From Allorhizobium paknamense (GTDB taxonomy: Bacteria; Pseudomonadota; Alphaproteobacteria; Rhizobiales; Rhizobiaceae), in assembly GCF_030815125.1 (NCBI RefSeq), contig NZ_JAUSWH010000009.1, positions 124,001 to 188,000 on the forward strand: DNA of 64,000 bases, given 5' to 3'. Below, in pieces: positions 50,469 through 60,314 of the stretch; within the stretch, counting starts at the first letter, position 1; every line of letters starts with the position of its first letter. The notes beneath the pieces were generated by a model. The model did not search any database. It was not told the DNA's origin and saw only the letters and a list, made by a program, of their open reading frames with translations. Position numbers and translations under genes: made by a program.

Positions 50469-51028
50469 GGCCGGGATTTCGGCTTCGGCTGGAAGGGCGT
50501 GTCGCCTTCCTCATCCTTCAGACCGGCGGCAATCGGGTCGATCAGGATGGACCCGCCTTCAAGGTCGATTTCCAGCACCGCCGCCTCGGAAAAAGGAATG
50601 AGCACCGGCCGCTTGCCAGGCCCCTTGACTTCGAGCAGATCGCCCGCGCCGAAATCGAAAATGGCGGTAACGGCGCCGTAGGACTTGCCGTCGCCATCCA
50701 CCACGTCCAGCCCCTCCAGATCGGCATAGAAGAATTCATCGTCATCCAGCTCTTCGTCCGGGAGCGCGTCACGCTCGATGAAGAGCTCGAGCCCGTTCAG
50801 GGCTTCCGCCGCGTTGCGGTCGTTGATGCCGCGAAAACGCACGATCACCACCGTCTTGTTCTCGCGAATCTCCAGAATTTCGAAGCTGCGGCCATCGGCG
50901 GCATGCAGATGCCCGTAATCCCCCAGCGCCATGGGATCGGCGGTGTAGGATTTGACCCGAACCTCGCCGCGCAGCCCTTGAGCTGCGCCAATCACGGCCA
51001 TCAGAACGGGATTTTCAAGCTTGGTCAT
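50465..51028 (-). CDS. rimM: 16S rRNA processing protein RimM
   Basis: Assists 30S head maturation and binds S19. It has 187 residues. The N-terminal RimM domain ([22 protein letters not shown]) is followed by a PRC-barrel ([15 protein letters not shown]). The C-terminal ~20 residues are a charged tail. It is separated from rpsP by a terminator and repeat C1, so it may be read from its own promoter or by read-through. Confidence 0.95.
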   Translation of the reverse strand: MTKLENPVLMAVIGAAQGLRGEVRVKSYTADPMALGDYGHLHAADGRSFEILEIRENKTVVIVRFRGINDRNAAEALNGLELFIERDALPDEELDDDEFFYADLEGLDVVDGDGKSYGAVTAIFDFGAGDLLEVKGPGKRPVLIPFSEAAVLEIDLEGGSILIDPIAAGLKDEEGDTPFQPKPKSRP

Positions 51029-51103
51029 GGTTATCCGGCGTTTTGGTTCGAGTATGATCGCTACCAGATCTGTTTGAACAGGACAGGTCCATCACAATCC
51101 TTC

Positions 51104-51210
51104 TACTGCATAATTCCTTAAATCGGAATCGATTTAAGGATAAAATTATGCAGCAGATGTAAAGCGTTACAGCGAACCTTTGTGCGCCATGTATGGCGCA
51201 CGGCGCTGTA
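51104..51210. repeat. Family-C intergenic element, copy C1
   Basis: The first hairpin has the CTGCATAATTCCTTAAATCG arm, with a 4-nt insertion in the right arm. The second is TACAGCG...CGCTGTA with inner arms GTGCGCCA/TGGCGCAC. Other copies are at 55168, 59601 (partial), 61718 and 63334. Confidence 0.9.
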
Positions 51211-51236
51211 AGCGATAAATCCGCAAAGATAAACGG

Positions 51237-51266
51237 AAAACGGGTGACGTGTCGCCACGCCACCCG
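51237..51266 (-). terminator. Terminator after rpsP
   Basis: CGGGTGACGTG pairs with CACGCCACCCG (one mismatch) around TCGC. On the minus strand TTTTCCG follows. Confidence 0.65.
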
Positions 51267-51288
51267 CTCAAGCGATCCGGGAAAACCC

Positions 51289-51648
51289 TTATTCGGCAGC
51301 AGCGGCGGCGTCGGCAGCCTTCTGCGCCTTTTCAGCAGCGCGTTCCTGGGCCTTCTTGCCCGGCTTTGCCTTTTCCGGGTTGCTGCGGGCAGCGCGTTCG
51401 GTCAGGCCGGCTTCGGCCAGGAAGCGCAGAACGCGGTCGGTCGGCTGGGCGCCCTTGGCAAGCCAGGCCTTGACCAGCTCGACGTCCAGAACAACGCGCT
51501 TGTCGCTGTCCTTGCCGAGCATCGGGTTCCAGGAACCAACCTTTTCCAGGAAGCGGCCGTCACGCGGCGAGCGGGAATCGGCAACGACGATCTGGTAGTA
51601 AGGACGCTTCTTGGAACCGCCGCGGGCGAGACGAATCTTGAGGGACAT
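51289..51648 (-). CDS. rpsP: 30S ribosomal protein S16
   Basis: An assembly protein of the 30S subunit. It has 119 residues; the core is about 80 residues ([18 protein letters not shown] onward) and the C-terminal ~35 are a Lys/Ala-rich tail typical of rhizobial S16. AAGGAG lies 8 bases before ATG 51648; an upstream in-frame start at 51762 inside the chorismate-mutase gene is rejected. It lies 64 bases after that gene. Confidence 0.97.
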   Translation of the reverse strand: MSLKIRLARGGSKKRPYYQIVVADSRSPRDGRFLEKVGSWNPMLGKDSDKRVVLDVELVKAWLAKGAQPTDRVLRFLAEAGLTERAARSNPEKAKPGKKAQERAAEKAQKAADAAAAAE

Positions 51649-51712
51649 GGAGAACTCCTTGAGATGGTTATTCCGGCCGCGCCTGCGGTCCGGGTTTTTG
51701 TTGAGGCCGCCG

Positions 51713-52033
51713 TCAGGCGGTCTGTGGGCTTTTGCCGCCCTGCTCGGCGGCGATGGCTTCATGGTGCCGAATGACTTCCTTGATGATGAAATTCAGGAAG
51801 GTCTCGGCGAAATCCGGGTCCAGATCGGCATCCTTGGCAAGCTGCCGCAGACGGTTGATCTGGTATTCCTCGCGCGCCGGATCGGCGGGCGGCAGGTCAT
51901 GCTTGGCCTTCAGCACGCCCACCGCCTTGGTACAGCGGAAGCGCTCGGCCAGAATGTGCACCAGTGCTGCGTCGATGTTGTCGATCGACTGGCGGTAACC
52001 GGCAAGTTCCTGTTTGATGGCGGGGTCAATCAT
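51713..52033 (-). CDS. Chorismate mutase (AroQ type)
   Basis: Converts chorismate to prephenate, for phenylalanine and tyrosine. It has 106 residues, the all-helical AroQ fold. The [20 protein letters not shown] helix and the [18 protein letters not shown] segment hold the active-site Arg/Lys/Gln residues. It lacks a signal peptide, so it is cytosolic. It lies between ffh and rpsP, the standard rhizobial order, and 12 bases after ffh. Confidence 0.92.
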   Translation of the reverse strand: MIDPAIKQELAGYRQSIDNIDAALVHILAERFRCTKAVGVLKAKHDLPPADPAREEYQINRLRQLAKDADLDPDFAETFLNFIIKEVIRHHEAIAAEQGGKSPQTA

Positions 52034-52045
52034 GAATGGTGATCC

Positions 52046-53605
52046 TCACTTCTTTTTCGGCAGTCCGGGAAGACCCGGAAAGCCTCCCCCAAGTCCGGGC
52101 AGTTTTCCACCACCCAGGCCGGGAAGACCGCCCCCCATGCCACCGAGACCCGGAGGCGGCTTGATGCCGGCGGCTTCCGCCTGCTTGGCCAGCGCCTCCA
52201 ACTGCTTGGGGTCCATGGAGCCGAGATCGGGCATGCCACCCATGCCGCCAAGTCCCATCTTGCCGGCAAGACCGCCCATCAATTGCTTCATCATGCCGCC
52301 GCCCTTCTTGCCGCCCATCATTTTCATCATGTCGGCCATCTGGCGATGCATTTTCAAAAGCTTGTTGATTTCAGCGGCATCGGTGCCGGAGCCCGCTGCA
52401 ATGCGCTTCTTGCGGGAATGCTTGAGAATATCGGGATTGGCGCGCTCGGCCCTGGTCATCGAGGAGATGATGGCGAGCTGGCGCTTGAACATGCGGTCAT
52501 CGAGACCGGCGGATGCCATCTTGTCCTTCATGCCGGCCATGCCGGGCATGAGGTTCATGATACCGCCCATGCCGCCCATCTTCTGCATCTGCTTCAGCTG
52601 TTCGGCCAGATCGTTGAGGTCGAACTTGCCCTTGGCCATCTTCTCGGCCATGGCCTTCGCCTTTTCGGCGTCGATGGTTTCGGCAGCCTTTTCGACCAGC
52701 GAGACGATGTCGCCCATGCCGAGAATACGGTCGGCAATGCGGCGCGGATGGAACTCATCCAGCTCCGTCATCTTTTCGCCGACACCGATCAGCTTGATCG
52801 GCTTGCCGGTGACGGCGCGCATGGACAGCGCGGCACCGCCACGGCCATCGCCGTCCATACGGGTAAGCACAAGACCGGTGATGCCGACACGCTCGTCGAA
52901 ATCGCGGGCAAGATTGACGGCATCCTGACCGGTCAGCGCATCGGCGACCAGCAGGATTTCATGCGGATTGGCCTTTTTTCTGATGTCGGCCATCTCGACC
53001 ATCAGCGGCTCATCGATATGGGTGCGGCCTGCGGTGTCGAGAATGACGACATCATGGCCGCCCAGCTTGGCGGCCTGCACGGCACGCCCGGCAATATCCG
53101 TGGGCGACTGGCCCGCGATGATCGGCAGCGTGTCGATGCCCGTCTGCACGCCGAGCTGGCGCAGCTGCTCCTGGGCGGCGGGGCGGCGCGTGTCGAGCGA
53201 TGCCATCAGCACCTTCTTGCGCTCGCGATCCGTCAGCCGCTTGGCGATCTTGCCGGTGGTGGTGGTTTTACCCGAACCCTGAAGACCGACCATCATGATG
53301 ACGACCGGGGCCGGCGCATGCAGATCGATGGTCACGCCTTCGGCGCCCAGCATGTCCACCAGCTCGTCATGAACGATCTTCACGACCATCTGGCCGGGCT
53401 TGATGGATTTCAGAACTTCCGCGCCCACCGCCTTTTCGCGCACACGATCGGTGAAGGAGCGCACGACTTCCAGCGCCACGTCGGCTTCCAGCAGCGCACG
53501 GCGAACCTCACGCAGCGCCGCCGAAACATCCGCCTCGGAGAGCGAGCCACGGCCGGTCAGTCCATTCAGAATGGAGCCAAGGCGGTCCTGGAGGTTTTCA
53601 AACAT
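52046..53605 (-). CDS. ffh: Signal recognition particle protein Ffh
   Basis: Binds 4.5S RNA and nascent signal sequences, delivering ribosomes to FtsY. It has 519 residues. The NG domain has GLQGSGKT (residues 107-114), DTAGRTHID and TRMDGDGRGG. The M domain is Met-rich, and the C-terminal ~100 residues are Gly/Leu/Pro-rich with repeated GLGG/PGL units, ending PKKK. I chose MFENLQDRLG at 53605, with AAGGAAG upstream; a start at 53620 is possible. Confidence 0.97.
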   Translation of the reverse strand: MFENLQDRLGSILNGLTGRGSLSEADVSAALREVRRALLEADVALEVVRSFTDRVREKAVGAEVLKSIKPGQMVVKIVHDELVDMLGAEGVTIDLHAPAPVVIMMVGLQGSGKTTTTGKIAKRLTDRERKKVLMASLDTRRPAAQEQLRQLGVQTGIDTLPIIAGQSPTDIAGRAVQAAKLGGHDVVILDTAGRTHIDEPLMVEMADIRKKANPHEILLVADALTGQDAVNLARDFDERVGITGLVLTRMDGDGRGGAALSMRAVTGKPIKLIGVGEKMTELDEFHPRRIADRILGMGDIVSLVEKAAETIDAEKAKAMAEKMAKGKFDLNDLAEQLKQMQKMGGMGGIMNLMPGMAGMKDKMASAGLDDRMFKRQLAIISSMTRAERANPDILKHSRKKRIAAGSGTDAAEINKLLKMHRQMADMMKMMGGKKGGGMMKQLMGGLAGKMGLGGMGGMPDLGSMDPKQLEALAKQAEAAGIKPPPGLGGMGGGLPGLGGGKLPGLGGGFPGLPGLPKKK

Positions 53606-53886
53606 CGCATCTTCCTTCATCGATTTCCGGGGTTAGCCTGAAATCTCGTGTCTTTCAGCGACAAAAACAAGACGCAAAGCCAAAAAGCACCCGAGGGCGC
53701 ATCGCGCTGTCGGGTGTTGACCTCCGGGATCTGTTTATACCTGATCGGGTCCCGGTCGGCGGCTCAAGACGTCAGTCCTGTCGCAGAATTGCGGCGCTTA
53801 AAGCGCATTTGCCTCCGGGAGTCAAGGCAATCCGGCCTTTTTTGCCCGAGAGGCAGGGATGAGGCAGGGATAAAGAACTGTTTGTC

Positions 53887-55110
53887 TCAGTCGTCCTCGC
53901 CATGGCCGACGATCATCATCGCCTCGAAAGCCAGACGTTCGGTTTTGCGCATCCGCTCCGATTCCGACTTGAGCTGACCGCAGGCGGCAAGAATATCGCG
54001 GCCACGCGGCGTGCGGATCGGCGAGGCATAGCCTGCGGCATTGATGAAATCGGCAAACTTGGCGATCTGGTCCCAGTCCGAACACTGGTAATTGGTGCCG
54101 GGCCAGGGATTGAAGGGGATGAGGTTGATCTTGGCCGGAATGCCCTTCAGCAACTGCGTCAGCAGCTTGGCGTCTTCCAGACTGTCATTGACACCCTTCA
54201 GCATCACATATTCGAAGGTGATGCGCCGTGCATTGGACAGGCCCGGATAGGCGCGGCAGGCATCCAGCAGCTCCTTCAGCGGATATTTCTTGTTCACCGG
54301 CACCAGCATGTCGCGCAATTCGTCGCGCACGGCATGCAGCGAGATCGCCAGCATGACGCCGATCTCCTCGCCCGTACGGTAGATTTCCGGCACGACGCCG
54401 GAGGTGGAGAGCGTGATACGGCGCTTGGAGAGCGACAGGCCATCGCCATCGGAGGCGATCAACAGCGCCTTCTTGACGTTTTCAAAATTATAGAGCGGCT
54501 CGCCCATGCCCATCATGACGATATTGGTGATCTTGCGGCCTTCCGCAGGCACCATGGCGCCCACCGGCGCGTCGCGATCCGGAAAATCGCCGAGCCGGTC
54601 ACGAGCCAGCAGCAATTGCGAAAGAATTTCCTCTGCCGTCAGATTGCGCACCAGCTTTTGCGTGCCGGTATGACAGAAGGAACAGGTGAGCGTGCAGCCG
54701 ACCTGGCTGGAAATGCACAGCGTGCCGCGCCCCTCTTCCGGGATATAGACGCATTCCACCTCCACCGGACGGCCCGCGCCGCGGGAAGGATAGCGCAACA
54801 GCCATTTGCGGGTGCCGTCATTGGAGACCTGCTCCTCAACGATGTCCGGCCGCTGGATGGTGAAAGCCGCCTTCAGCTTTTCGCGCATGTCCTTGGCGAC
54901 ATTGGTCATCTGATCGAAATCGGAGACGCCGCGCACATAGATCCAGTTCCAGATCTGGGCGACACGCATCTTGATCTGCTTGTCGGCAACGCCGATGCCG
55001 CGCAGCATATCGCCCATTTCCTCACGGGTTGCGCCGATCAAGGTCGGCTTTTCGCTTTGCGCAGCAAGCGGCGGACGGGCGCTCTTGGCGCGATCGATGA
55101 CAATTTCCAT
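53887..55110 (-). CDS. rlmN: 23S rRNA/tRNA adenine-C2 methyltransferase RlmN
   Basis: A radical-SAM enzyme that methylates A2503 of 23S rRNA and A37 of some tRNAs. It has 407 residues. [13 protein letters not shown] holds the 4Fe-4S cysteines (CxxxCxxC). [12 protein letters not shown] and [11 protein letters not shown] follow. The extra methyl-carrier cysteine near the C-terminus (AACGQL) is present. No coupling with neighbours is seen. Confidence 0.96.
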   Translation of the reverse strand: MEIVIDRAKSARPPLAAQSEKPTLIGATREEMGDMLRGIGVADKQIKMRVAQIWNWIYVRGVSDFDQMTNVAKDMREKLKAAFTIQRPDIVEEQVSNDGTRKWLLRYPSRGAGRPVEVECVYIPEEGRGTLCISSQVGCTLTCSFCHTGTQKLVRNLTAEEILSQLLLARDRLGDFPDRDAPVGAMVPAEGRKITNIVMMGMGEPLYNFENVKKALLIASDGDGLSLSKRRITLSTSGVVPEIYRTGEEIGVMLAISLHAVRDELRDMLVPVNKKYPLKELLDACRAYPGLSNARRITFEYVMLKGVNDSLEDAKLLTQLLKGIPAKINLIPFNPWPGTNYQCSDWDQIAKFADFINAAGYASPIRTPRGRDILAACGQLKSESERMRKTERLAFEAMMIVGHGEDD

Positions 55111-55167
55111 GGCAACCCTGCCTCATCGGAAACAAAGGGGCGCATCCCCAACTCCACCCGAAGGTTT

Positions 55168-55270
55168 TACTGCATAATTCCTTAAATCGGAATCGATTTA
55201 AGGAATTATGCAGCAGATTTAAAGTGTTACAGCGTCCTTTGTGCGTTTGATAAAACGCACGGCGCTGTAG
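55168..55270. repeat. Family-C intergenic element, copy C2
   Basis: The first hairpin is perfect over 20 bp, CTGCATAATTCCTTAAATCG with its complement around GAAT. The second has inner arms GTGCGTTT/AAACGCAC. Confidence 0.92.
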
Positions 55271-55387
55271 AGGCGTCATCCCGCATTGTCTTTCAAAGAA
55301 AAAATCTCCGCAGGCCAATCAACCCACGGCGCATGTTTGGCAGGCCCTTACCACCAAATTGCTCTGCCGTCACCCCAAAATGCACGA

Positions 55388-55411
55388 AAGGCCCGGGCGA
55401 TGCCGGGCCTT
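55388..55411 (-). terminator. Hairpin after amtB
   Basis: AAGGCCCGG pairs with CCGGGCCTT around 6 nt. On the minus strand TTTCGTGCATTTT follows, so termination is probable but the U-tract is broken. Confidence 0.55.
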
Positions 55412-55440
55412 CCTTGATTCCATAAGGCGGTGAGACGTAC

Positions 55441-56784
55441 TTACGAGTGGTAAGCAGCTTCGCCGTGAGAGGCGAGGTCGAGACCTTCGCGTTCGGCTTC
55501 CACCGGCACGCGCAGACCAACGATCACGTCGACGATCTTGTAGAGGATGGCGGAACCTATACCCGTCCACAGGATGGTGATGACGACGGCCTGGATCTGC
55601 ACCATGACCTGACCCGCCATGGTCTGGCCTTCAGCATAGCCGACGCCACCGAGGCTGGCGCTGGCGAAGATGCCGGTAGCGATAGCGCCGAACATGCCGC
55701 CGACGCCGTGCACGCCGAAGACGTCCGCCGTGTCGTCATAGCCGAACTTGTTCTTCACCACGGAGACGAAGAAGTAGCAGAGCGGCGAGACGACGACGCC
55801 GAGAACGATGGCGCCCATCGGGCCGACGATACCGGCAGCCGGGGTCACGGCAACGAGGCCGGCGATCATGCCGGAGGCAGCGCCGAGCATGGAGGACTTG
55901 CCGCGGGTAAAGGCTTCAACCACGCACCAGGAGAGCGTTGCAGCAGCCGTGGCGACGAAGGTGTTGACGGTGGCCAGCATGGCGCCGCTGGAGGCTTCGA
56001 GGTTGGAGCCTGCGTTGAAACCGAACCAGCCGAACCACAGCATGGCGGCGCCGACATAGGTCAGCGTCATCGAGTGCGGGGCCATCATGTCCTTGCCGTA
56101 GCCGGTGCGCTTGCCGACCATGATCGCGCCGATAAGGCCCGAAACACCGGCATTGATGTGAACGACCGTACCACCGGCGAAGTCAAGCGCGCCGAGGCCA
56201 AAGAGGTAGCCCTTGGCATCCCAGACCATGTGCGCGACCGGGAAATAGACGACCGTGACCCAGAGAATGCAGAAGAGCACGGCGGCGGAGAACTTGATGC
56301 GCTCGGCGAAGGCGCCGAGGATCAGGGCCGGCGTGATGGCGGCGAAGGTCATCTGGAACAGCATGAAGATGTATTCCGGAATGACAACGCCCTTGGTGAA
56401 GGTGGCAGCCGTCGAATCCTTGGTGACACCCGCCAGGAACATCTTGGCGAAGCCGCCGAAGAACGGGCTTTCCGAACCGCCGAAGGCGAAGGAATAGCCG
56501 TAGAGAACCCAGATGATCATGACAGAAGCCGCCACGACCGTGCACTGCATCAGCACGGAAAGCATGTTCTTGGCGCGCACCAGGCCGCCATAGAACAGGC
56601 CGAGGCCCGGAACCGCCATGAACAGCACGAGAATGGTGGAAATGAACATGAAGGTGGTGTCGCCCTTGTCCGGCACGGGGGCGGCAGCGGCGGCATCCTG
56701 CGCGAAGGCGATGGCGGGCGCGAGAAGCGCCGCAGAGGCAAGACCCAGACGCCGGGCATGCGATGTAAGTGTTGAAAACTGCAT
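55441..56784 (-). CDS. amtB: Ammonium transporter AmtB
   Basis: Imports ammonium/ammonia under nitrogen limitation. It has 447 residues: an N-terminal signal-like segment, then about 11 membrane helices. GLFYGGLVRAKN, the first pore histidine in VVHINAGVSG and the second in FGVHGVGGMFGAI are present. It follows glnK by 26 bases; GlnK is known to block the AmtB cytoplasmic pore. Confidence 0.97.
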   Translation of the reverse strand: MQFSTLTSHARRLGLASAALLAPAIAFAQDAAAAAPVPDKGDTTFMFISTILVLFMAVPGLGLFYGGLVRAKNMLSVLMQCTVVAASVMIIWVLYGYSFAFGGSESPFFGGFAKMFLAGVTKDSTAATFTKGVVIPEYIFMLFQMTFAAITPALILGAFAERIKFSAAVLFCILWVTVVYFPVAHMVWDAKGYLFGLGALDFAGGTVVHINAGVSGLIGAIMVGKRTGYGKDMMAPHSMTLTYVGAAMLWFGWFGFNAGSNLEASSGAMLATVNTFVATAAATLSWCVVEAFTRGKSSMLGAASGMIAGLVAVTPAAGIVGPMGAIVLGVVVSPLCYFFVSVVKNKFGYDDTADVFGVHGVGGMFGAIATGIFASASLGGVGYAEGQTMAGQVMVQIQAVVITILWTGIGSAILYKIVDVIVGLRVPVEAEREGLDLASHGEAAYHS

Positions 56785-56810
56785 GTGAAAGAACTCCCCT
56801 GGGCGCTGTC

Positions 56811-57170
<360 letters not shown>

Positions 57171-57237
57171 TTATCCTCGGCGTGGCGCCGACTCTCCTTG
57201 CCGCCCCGCTGAAGCAGGAGGCAACCGCCTTCCTACA

Positions 57238-57254
57238 TTCAAAGTGTGTGCCAG
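57238..57254 (-). promoter_or_regulatory. σ54 promoter of glnK-amtB
   Basis: On the minus strand, TGGCAC, 5 bases, TTGAA. The -24 element is perfect; the -12 element has GA where the consensus has GC. It would start transcription about 75-80 bases before glnK. Confidence 0.6.
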
Positions 57255-57324
57255 ATTGAAGATGGTCCTTAACTTATTGAAAAGTAAAGGCAAAGCCAGA
57301 AAGCGCCAATAAAAAGGCAAATGA

Positions 57325-57355
57325 TTGTGCAATGGGCTTTCGTTTTTTGTGCAAT
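57325..57355. promoter_or_regulatory. Paired repeats, candidate NtrC enhancer
   Basis: TTGTGCAAT occurs at 57325-57333 and 57347-57355, 22 bases apart (two helical turns), about 75-110 bases upstream of the σ54 element. The distance fits enhancer sites; the sequence is only a partial match to the NtrC consensus. Confidence 0.45.
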
Positions 57356-57375
57356 TGCAAAAAATTGCCTAGAAA

Positions 57376-58257
57376 TTAGACATTTGCCTTTTTGCGAATC
57401 AGCCCTTCCTGCGCCACGGAGGCGATGAGCTCTCCCGAACGGCTATAAATGCTGCCACGGGTCATGCCGCGGGCACCCGAGGCGCTGGGACTGTCCTGCG
57501 TATAGAGCATCCAGTCATCCATCCGGCAGGGCCGGTGAAACCACATGGCGTGGTCAAGACTCGCCACCTGTAGCGTCTGGTCGAAGATCGACATGCCATG
57601 GGCATAAAGCGAGGTGTCGAGCAGCGTCATGTCGGAGAGATAGGCGAGCATGGCCGCCTGGATGCGCCGGTCATCCGGAACGGCACCGGTCATCCGCACC
57701 CAGATATTGGCCTCGGGCTTCAGTTTTTCCCGGCTCAGATAATGCACGAGCGAGGTAGGCCGAAACTCCACCGGCCGCTCCCGGCCCCAATATTTGCGCA
57801 CGCTCTCCGGCGCCTGGCCCAGGAAAAGCTCGCGAAATTCCTTCTCGCCCATCAGGTCTTCGGGGGCCGCGACCTTCGGCATCTCCACCTGATGATCGAA
57901 GCCCTCCTCCTCATCCTGGAAGGAGGCGGACATGGAGAAGATTGCTTTGCCATGCTGGATGGCAAGCACCCGGCGTGTGGCAAAGCTTGCACCATCGCGG
58001 ATGCGCTCCACCTGATAGACGATCGGCACGGCGGGGTCGCCCGGCCGCATGAAATAGGCGTGCAACGAATGCACATAGCGCTCGCCTTCCACCGTGCGCT
58101 GCGCCGCAACCAGGGCCTGGGCAATGACCTGCCCCCCAAACACCCGTTGCCAGCCCACCTGCGGGCTGGTGCCGCGAAACAGGTTCACTTCCAGCACCTC
58201 CAGGTCGAGCGTCGCGATCAACTGGTCCATGGCGGGACTGGAGGCGGTCTGCGGCAT
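57376..58257 (-). CDS. tesB: Acyl-CoA thioesterase II
   Basis: Hydrolyses acyl-CoA to free acid and CoA. It has 293 residues, a double-hotdog protein. GGQVIAQALVAAQRTV, HSLHAYFMRPGDP and the C-terminal LDHAMWFHRP are the usual segments with the catalytic Asp/Gln/Thr sites. It is divergent from the monooxygenase gene, with 85 bases between the starts. The context does not show which acyl chain it uses. Confidence 0.94.
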   Translation of the reverse strand: MPQTASSPAMDQLIATLDLEVLEVNLFRGTSPQVGWQRVFGGQVIAQALVAAQRTVEGERYVHSLHAYFMRPGDPAVPIVYQVERIRDGASFATRRVLAIQHGKAIFSMSASFQDEEEGFDHQVEMPKVAAPEDLMGEKEFRELFLGQAPESVRKYWGRERPVEFRPTSLVHYLSREKLKPEANIWVRMTGAVPDDRRIQAAMLAYLSDMTLLDTSLYAHGMSIFDQTLQVASLDHAMWFHRPCRMDDWMLYTQDSPSASGARGMTRGSIYSRSGELIASVAQEGLIRKKANV

Positions 58258-58342
58258 TCTGGTCTCACTCCGATGGGTAGGAACTGCACGAACCCTGATC
58301 TATATAGGAGGAGACGCAAGACACAAGTTAAAGGAGCAGGCT

Positions 58343-59557
58343 ATGGCGGACATGATTGTGGTGGGTGGCGGATATGTCGGCCTTGCTGCCGCGCTGGCGG
58401 TCAAGCAGGCGGCTCCACATCTGGATGTCCGGGTCATCGAAGCCGCACCCGCCGGTCAATGGCAGAAGGATCCGCGCGCCTCCGCCATCATTGCCGCCGC
58501 CACGCGCATGCTCGATGTCTTTGGCGTCTGGCAGGAGATCGAACCGCAGTCGCAGCCGATCCGCAAGATGATCGTCACCGATTCCCGCACCGGCGATCCG
58601 GTGCGCCCCGTCTTCCTTACCTTCGACGGTACGGTGGAGGAAGGCCGGCCCTTTGCCTATATGGTGCCGAACGTCGCCATGGTCGGCGCCCTGCTGGCCG
58701 CTGCCGAAAAAGCGGGCATCACCATTCTGAACGGCGTCAAGGCCACCGGCTTCGAGGCGAGGCCGGGCGAAGCGCAACTGACCCTTTCCGATGGCTCCAC
58801 CCACACTGCACGCCTGATCGTTGCCTGTGACGGCGTGCGCTCGGCCCTCCGCCAGATGGCGGGCATCAAGACGGTCACCTGGGCCTATGGCCAGTCCGGC
58901 ATCGTCACAACGGTCGAACATGAGCGCCCGCATGAGGGCGTGGCGGAGGAGCATTTCCTGCCCGCAGGTCCCTTCGCCATCCTGCCGCTCACCGGCAATC
59001 GCTCGTCTCTGGTGTGGACGGAGCGTACGGAGGATGCCGACCGGCTGGTTGCTGCCGACGATCTGGTGTTCGAGGACGAGTTGGAACGCCGCTTTGGCCA
59101 CAAGCTGGGAGCGTTGCGCACCATCGGCGACCGCCGCGCCTTTCCGCTGGGCCTGACGCTGGCGCGCGCTTTCGTGGCGCCCCGGCTGGCGCTGGCGGGC
59201 GATGCCGCCCATGGCATTCACCCGATTTCCGGCCAGGGTCTCAATCTCGGCTTCAAGGATGTGGCAGCTCTTGCCGAAACCATTGTCGATGCCGACCGGC
59301 TGGGGCTCGATATCGGCGATCTCGGCGTGCTGGAGCGCTACCAGACCTGGCGGCGCTTCGACACCTTCCGCATGGGGGTCACGACCGACGTTTTGAACCG
59401 GCTGTTTTCCAATGACAATGCCCCGCTGCGCATTGCCCGCGATTTCGGCCTGGGCCTTGTGGACCGGCTGCCCAAGCTCAAAACCTACTTTATTTCAGAG
59501 GCCGCGGGAACGGCAGTCAAAAGCGGGCCGAAACTGCTCGCCGGACAATCGATCTGA
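58343..59557 (+). CDS. UbiH/UbiF-family FAD monooxygenase
   Basis: A 404-residue flavoprotein hydroxylase. VVGGGYVGLAAALAV is the FAD Rossmann loop, ACDGVRSALRQMAG the middle DG motif, and ALAGDAAHGIHPISGQGLNLGFKD the second FAD/NADPH site. It probably hydroxylates the ring in ubiquinone synthesis, though the exact carbon (C5, C6 or C1) cannot be told. AAGGAG lies before ATG 58343. An ATG at 58094 overlapping tesB is rejected. Confidence 0.92.
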   Translation: MADMIVVGGGYVGLAAALAVKQAAPHLDVRVIEAAPAGQWQKDPRASAIIAAATRMLDVFGVWQEIEPQSQPIRKMIVTDSRTGDPVRPVFLTFDGTVEEGRPFAYMVPNVAMVGALLAAAEKAGITILNGVKATGFEARPGEAQLTLSDGSTHTARLIVACDGVRSALRQMAGIKTVTWAYGQSGIVTTVEHERPHEGVAEEHFLPAGPFAILPLTGNRSSLVWTERTEDADRLVAADDLVFEDELERRFGHKLGALRTIGDRRAFPLGLTLARAFVAPRLALAGDAAHGIHPISGQGLNLGFKDVAALAETIVDADRLGLDIGDLGVLERYQTWRRFDTFRMGVTTDVLNRLFSNDNAPLRIARDFGLGLVDRLPKLKTYFISEAAGTAVKSGPKLLAGQSI

Positions 59558-59600
59558 CGGTCAAGCATAGGCGCATCCGGTTATGATGGTCCGGATGCGC

Positions 59601-59640
59601 TACTGCATAATTCCTTAAATCGGAACCGGTTTTCCCGGAA
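59601..59640. repeat. Family-C/A hybrid fragment, copy C3
   Basis: The first arm of family C, TACTGCATAATTCCTTAAAT, is directly followed by ACCGGTTTTCCCGGAAA, which resembles family A. It lies just past the phaR stop codon. Confidence 0.7.
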
Positions 59641-59651
59641 ACACTTCAGGA

Positions 59652-60227
59652 TCAAAGCTTGTCCAGCTTGTTTTGAAGATTGCGCAGCTGTTCCTTCAGC
59701 TCATCGATATCGCTGGCTTCCGGCTTTTTCGTTTCCTTCGGCTGGGCTGGCTTCATGAAGGGCGAAAACATCTGCATCGCCTGCTGGAACATTTCCGTGT
59801 TGCGCTTGACCTGCTCTTCCATGAGCTGCATCGGCGCCTGGAAATTCTTCGCCAGCGGATTATCGCCGAAGGCTTTGGTCATCTGCTCGCGCATCTGCGA
59901 CTGCTGCTCGTTGAACGCCTTCATGGAATGCTCGAGAAAGCTCGGCACGACCATCTGCATCTGATCGCCATAATAGCCGATCAACTGCCGCAGGAAGGAA
60001 ATCGGCAGCAATGTGTTGCTGGTCTTGGCTTCCTGTTCGAAAATGATCTGTGTCAGAACGGAATGGGTAATATCTTCCCCGCTCTTGGCATCCTGCACGA
60101 CGAAATCTTCGCCGCGCTTCACCATCTTCGCCAGATCGTCCAGCGTCACATAAGTGCTGGTTCCGGTGTTATAGAGGCGGCGATTGGCATATTTCTTGAT
60201 GATGATTTCGCCATCAGCTTTTGCCAT
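59652..60227 (-). CDS. phaR: Polyhydroxyalkanoate synthesis repressor PhaR
   Basis: Represses PHA genes and also binds PHA granules. It has 191 residues. The N-terminal DNA-binding domain KKYANRRLYNTGTSTYVTLDDL is typical, then a central PHB-accumulation regulatory domain and a charged, Gln/Met-rich coiled-coil tail. It is divergent from phaA across a 230-base region that has a 15-bp palindrome at 60300-60314. Confidence 0.95.
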   Translation of the reverse strand: MAKADGEIIIKKYANRRLYNTGTSTYVTLDDLAKMVKRGEDFVVQDAKSGEDITHSVLTQIIFEQEAKTSNTLLPISFLRQLIGYYGDQMQMVVPSFLEHSMKAFNEQQSQMREQMTKAFGDNPLAKNFQAPMQLMEEQVKRNTEMFQQAMQMFSPFMKPAQPKETKKPEASDIDELKEQLRNLQNKLDKL

Positions 60228-60299
60228 TTTAGTCTCCTGACCCAGAAATTGTCGTTTTTATTGCTCATCCCGGCACAACTCTATCCGCAAACTTATAGA

Positions 60300-60314
60300 A
60301 AAGACAATGTCTTT
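60300..60314. promoter_or_regulatory. Palindrome between phaR and phaA
   Basis: AAAGACA-A-TGTCTTT is a perfect 15-nt palindrome in the divergent region, a candidate operator, for example for PhaR. Motif reading only. Confidence 0.4.

Larger units (their letters stand above)
55111..55440. other. Intergenic region between rlmN and amtB
   Basis: Holds repeat C2 and, nearer amtB, a hairpin that could end the glnK-amtB transcript. No gene is seen. Confidence 0.6.

Noticed and set aside
48777..50681. 634-codon plus-strand frame across the TSUP gene and trmD
   Set aside because: A shifted frame of the TSUP gene and antisense of trmD; part of its start comes from repeat A4.
51029..51288. Possible tRNA or small RNA gene between rimM and rpsP
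   Set aside because: The folding potential is explained by repeat C1 and a terminator; no cloverleaf or T-loop GGTTCGAATCC-type motif in the right context.
53849..53871. Tandem 11-bp repeat (GAGGCAGGGAT twice) after rlmN
   Set aside because: Only two units; likely chance or minor slippage, with no associated structure.
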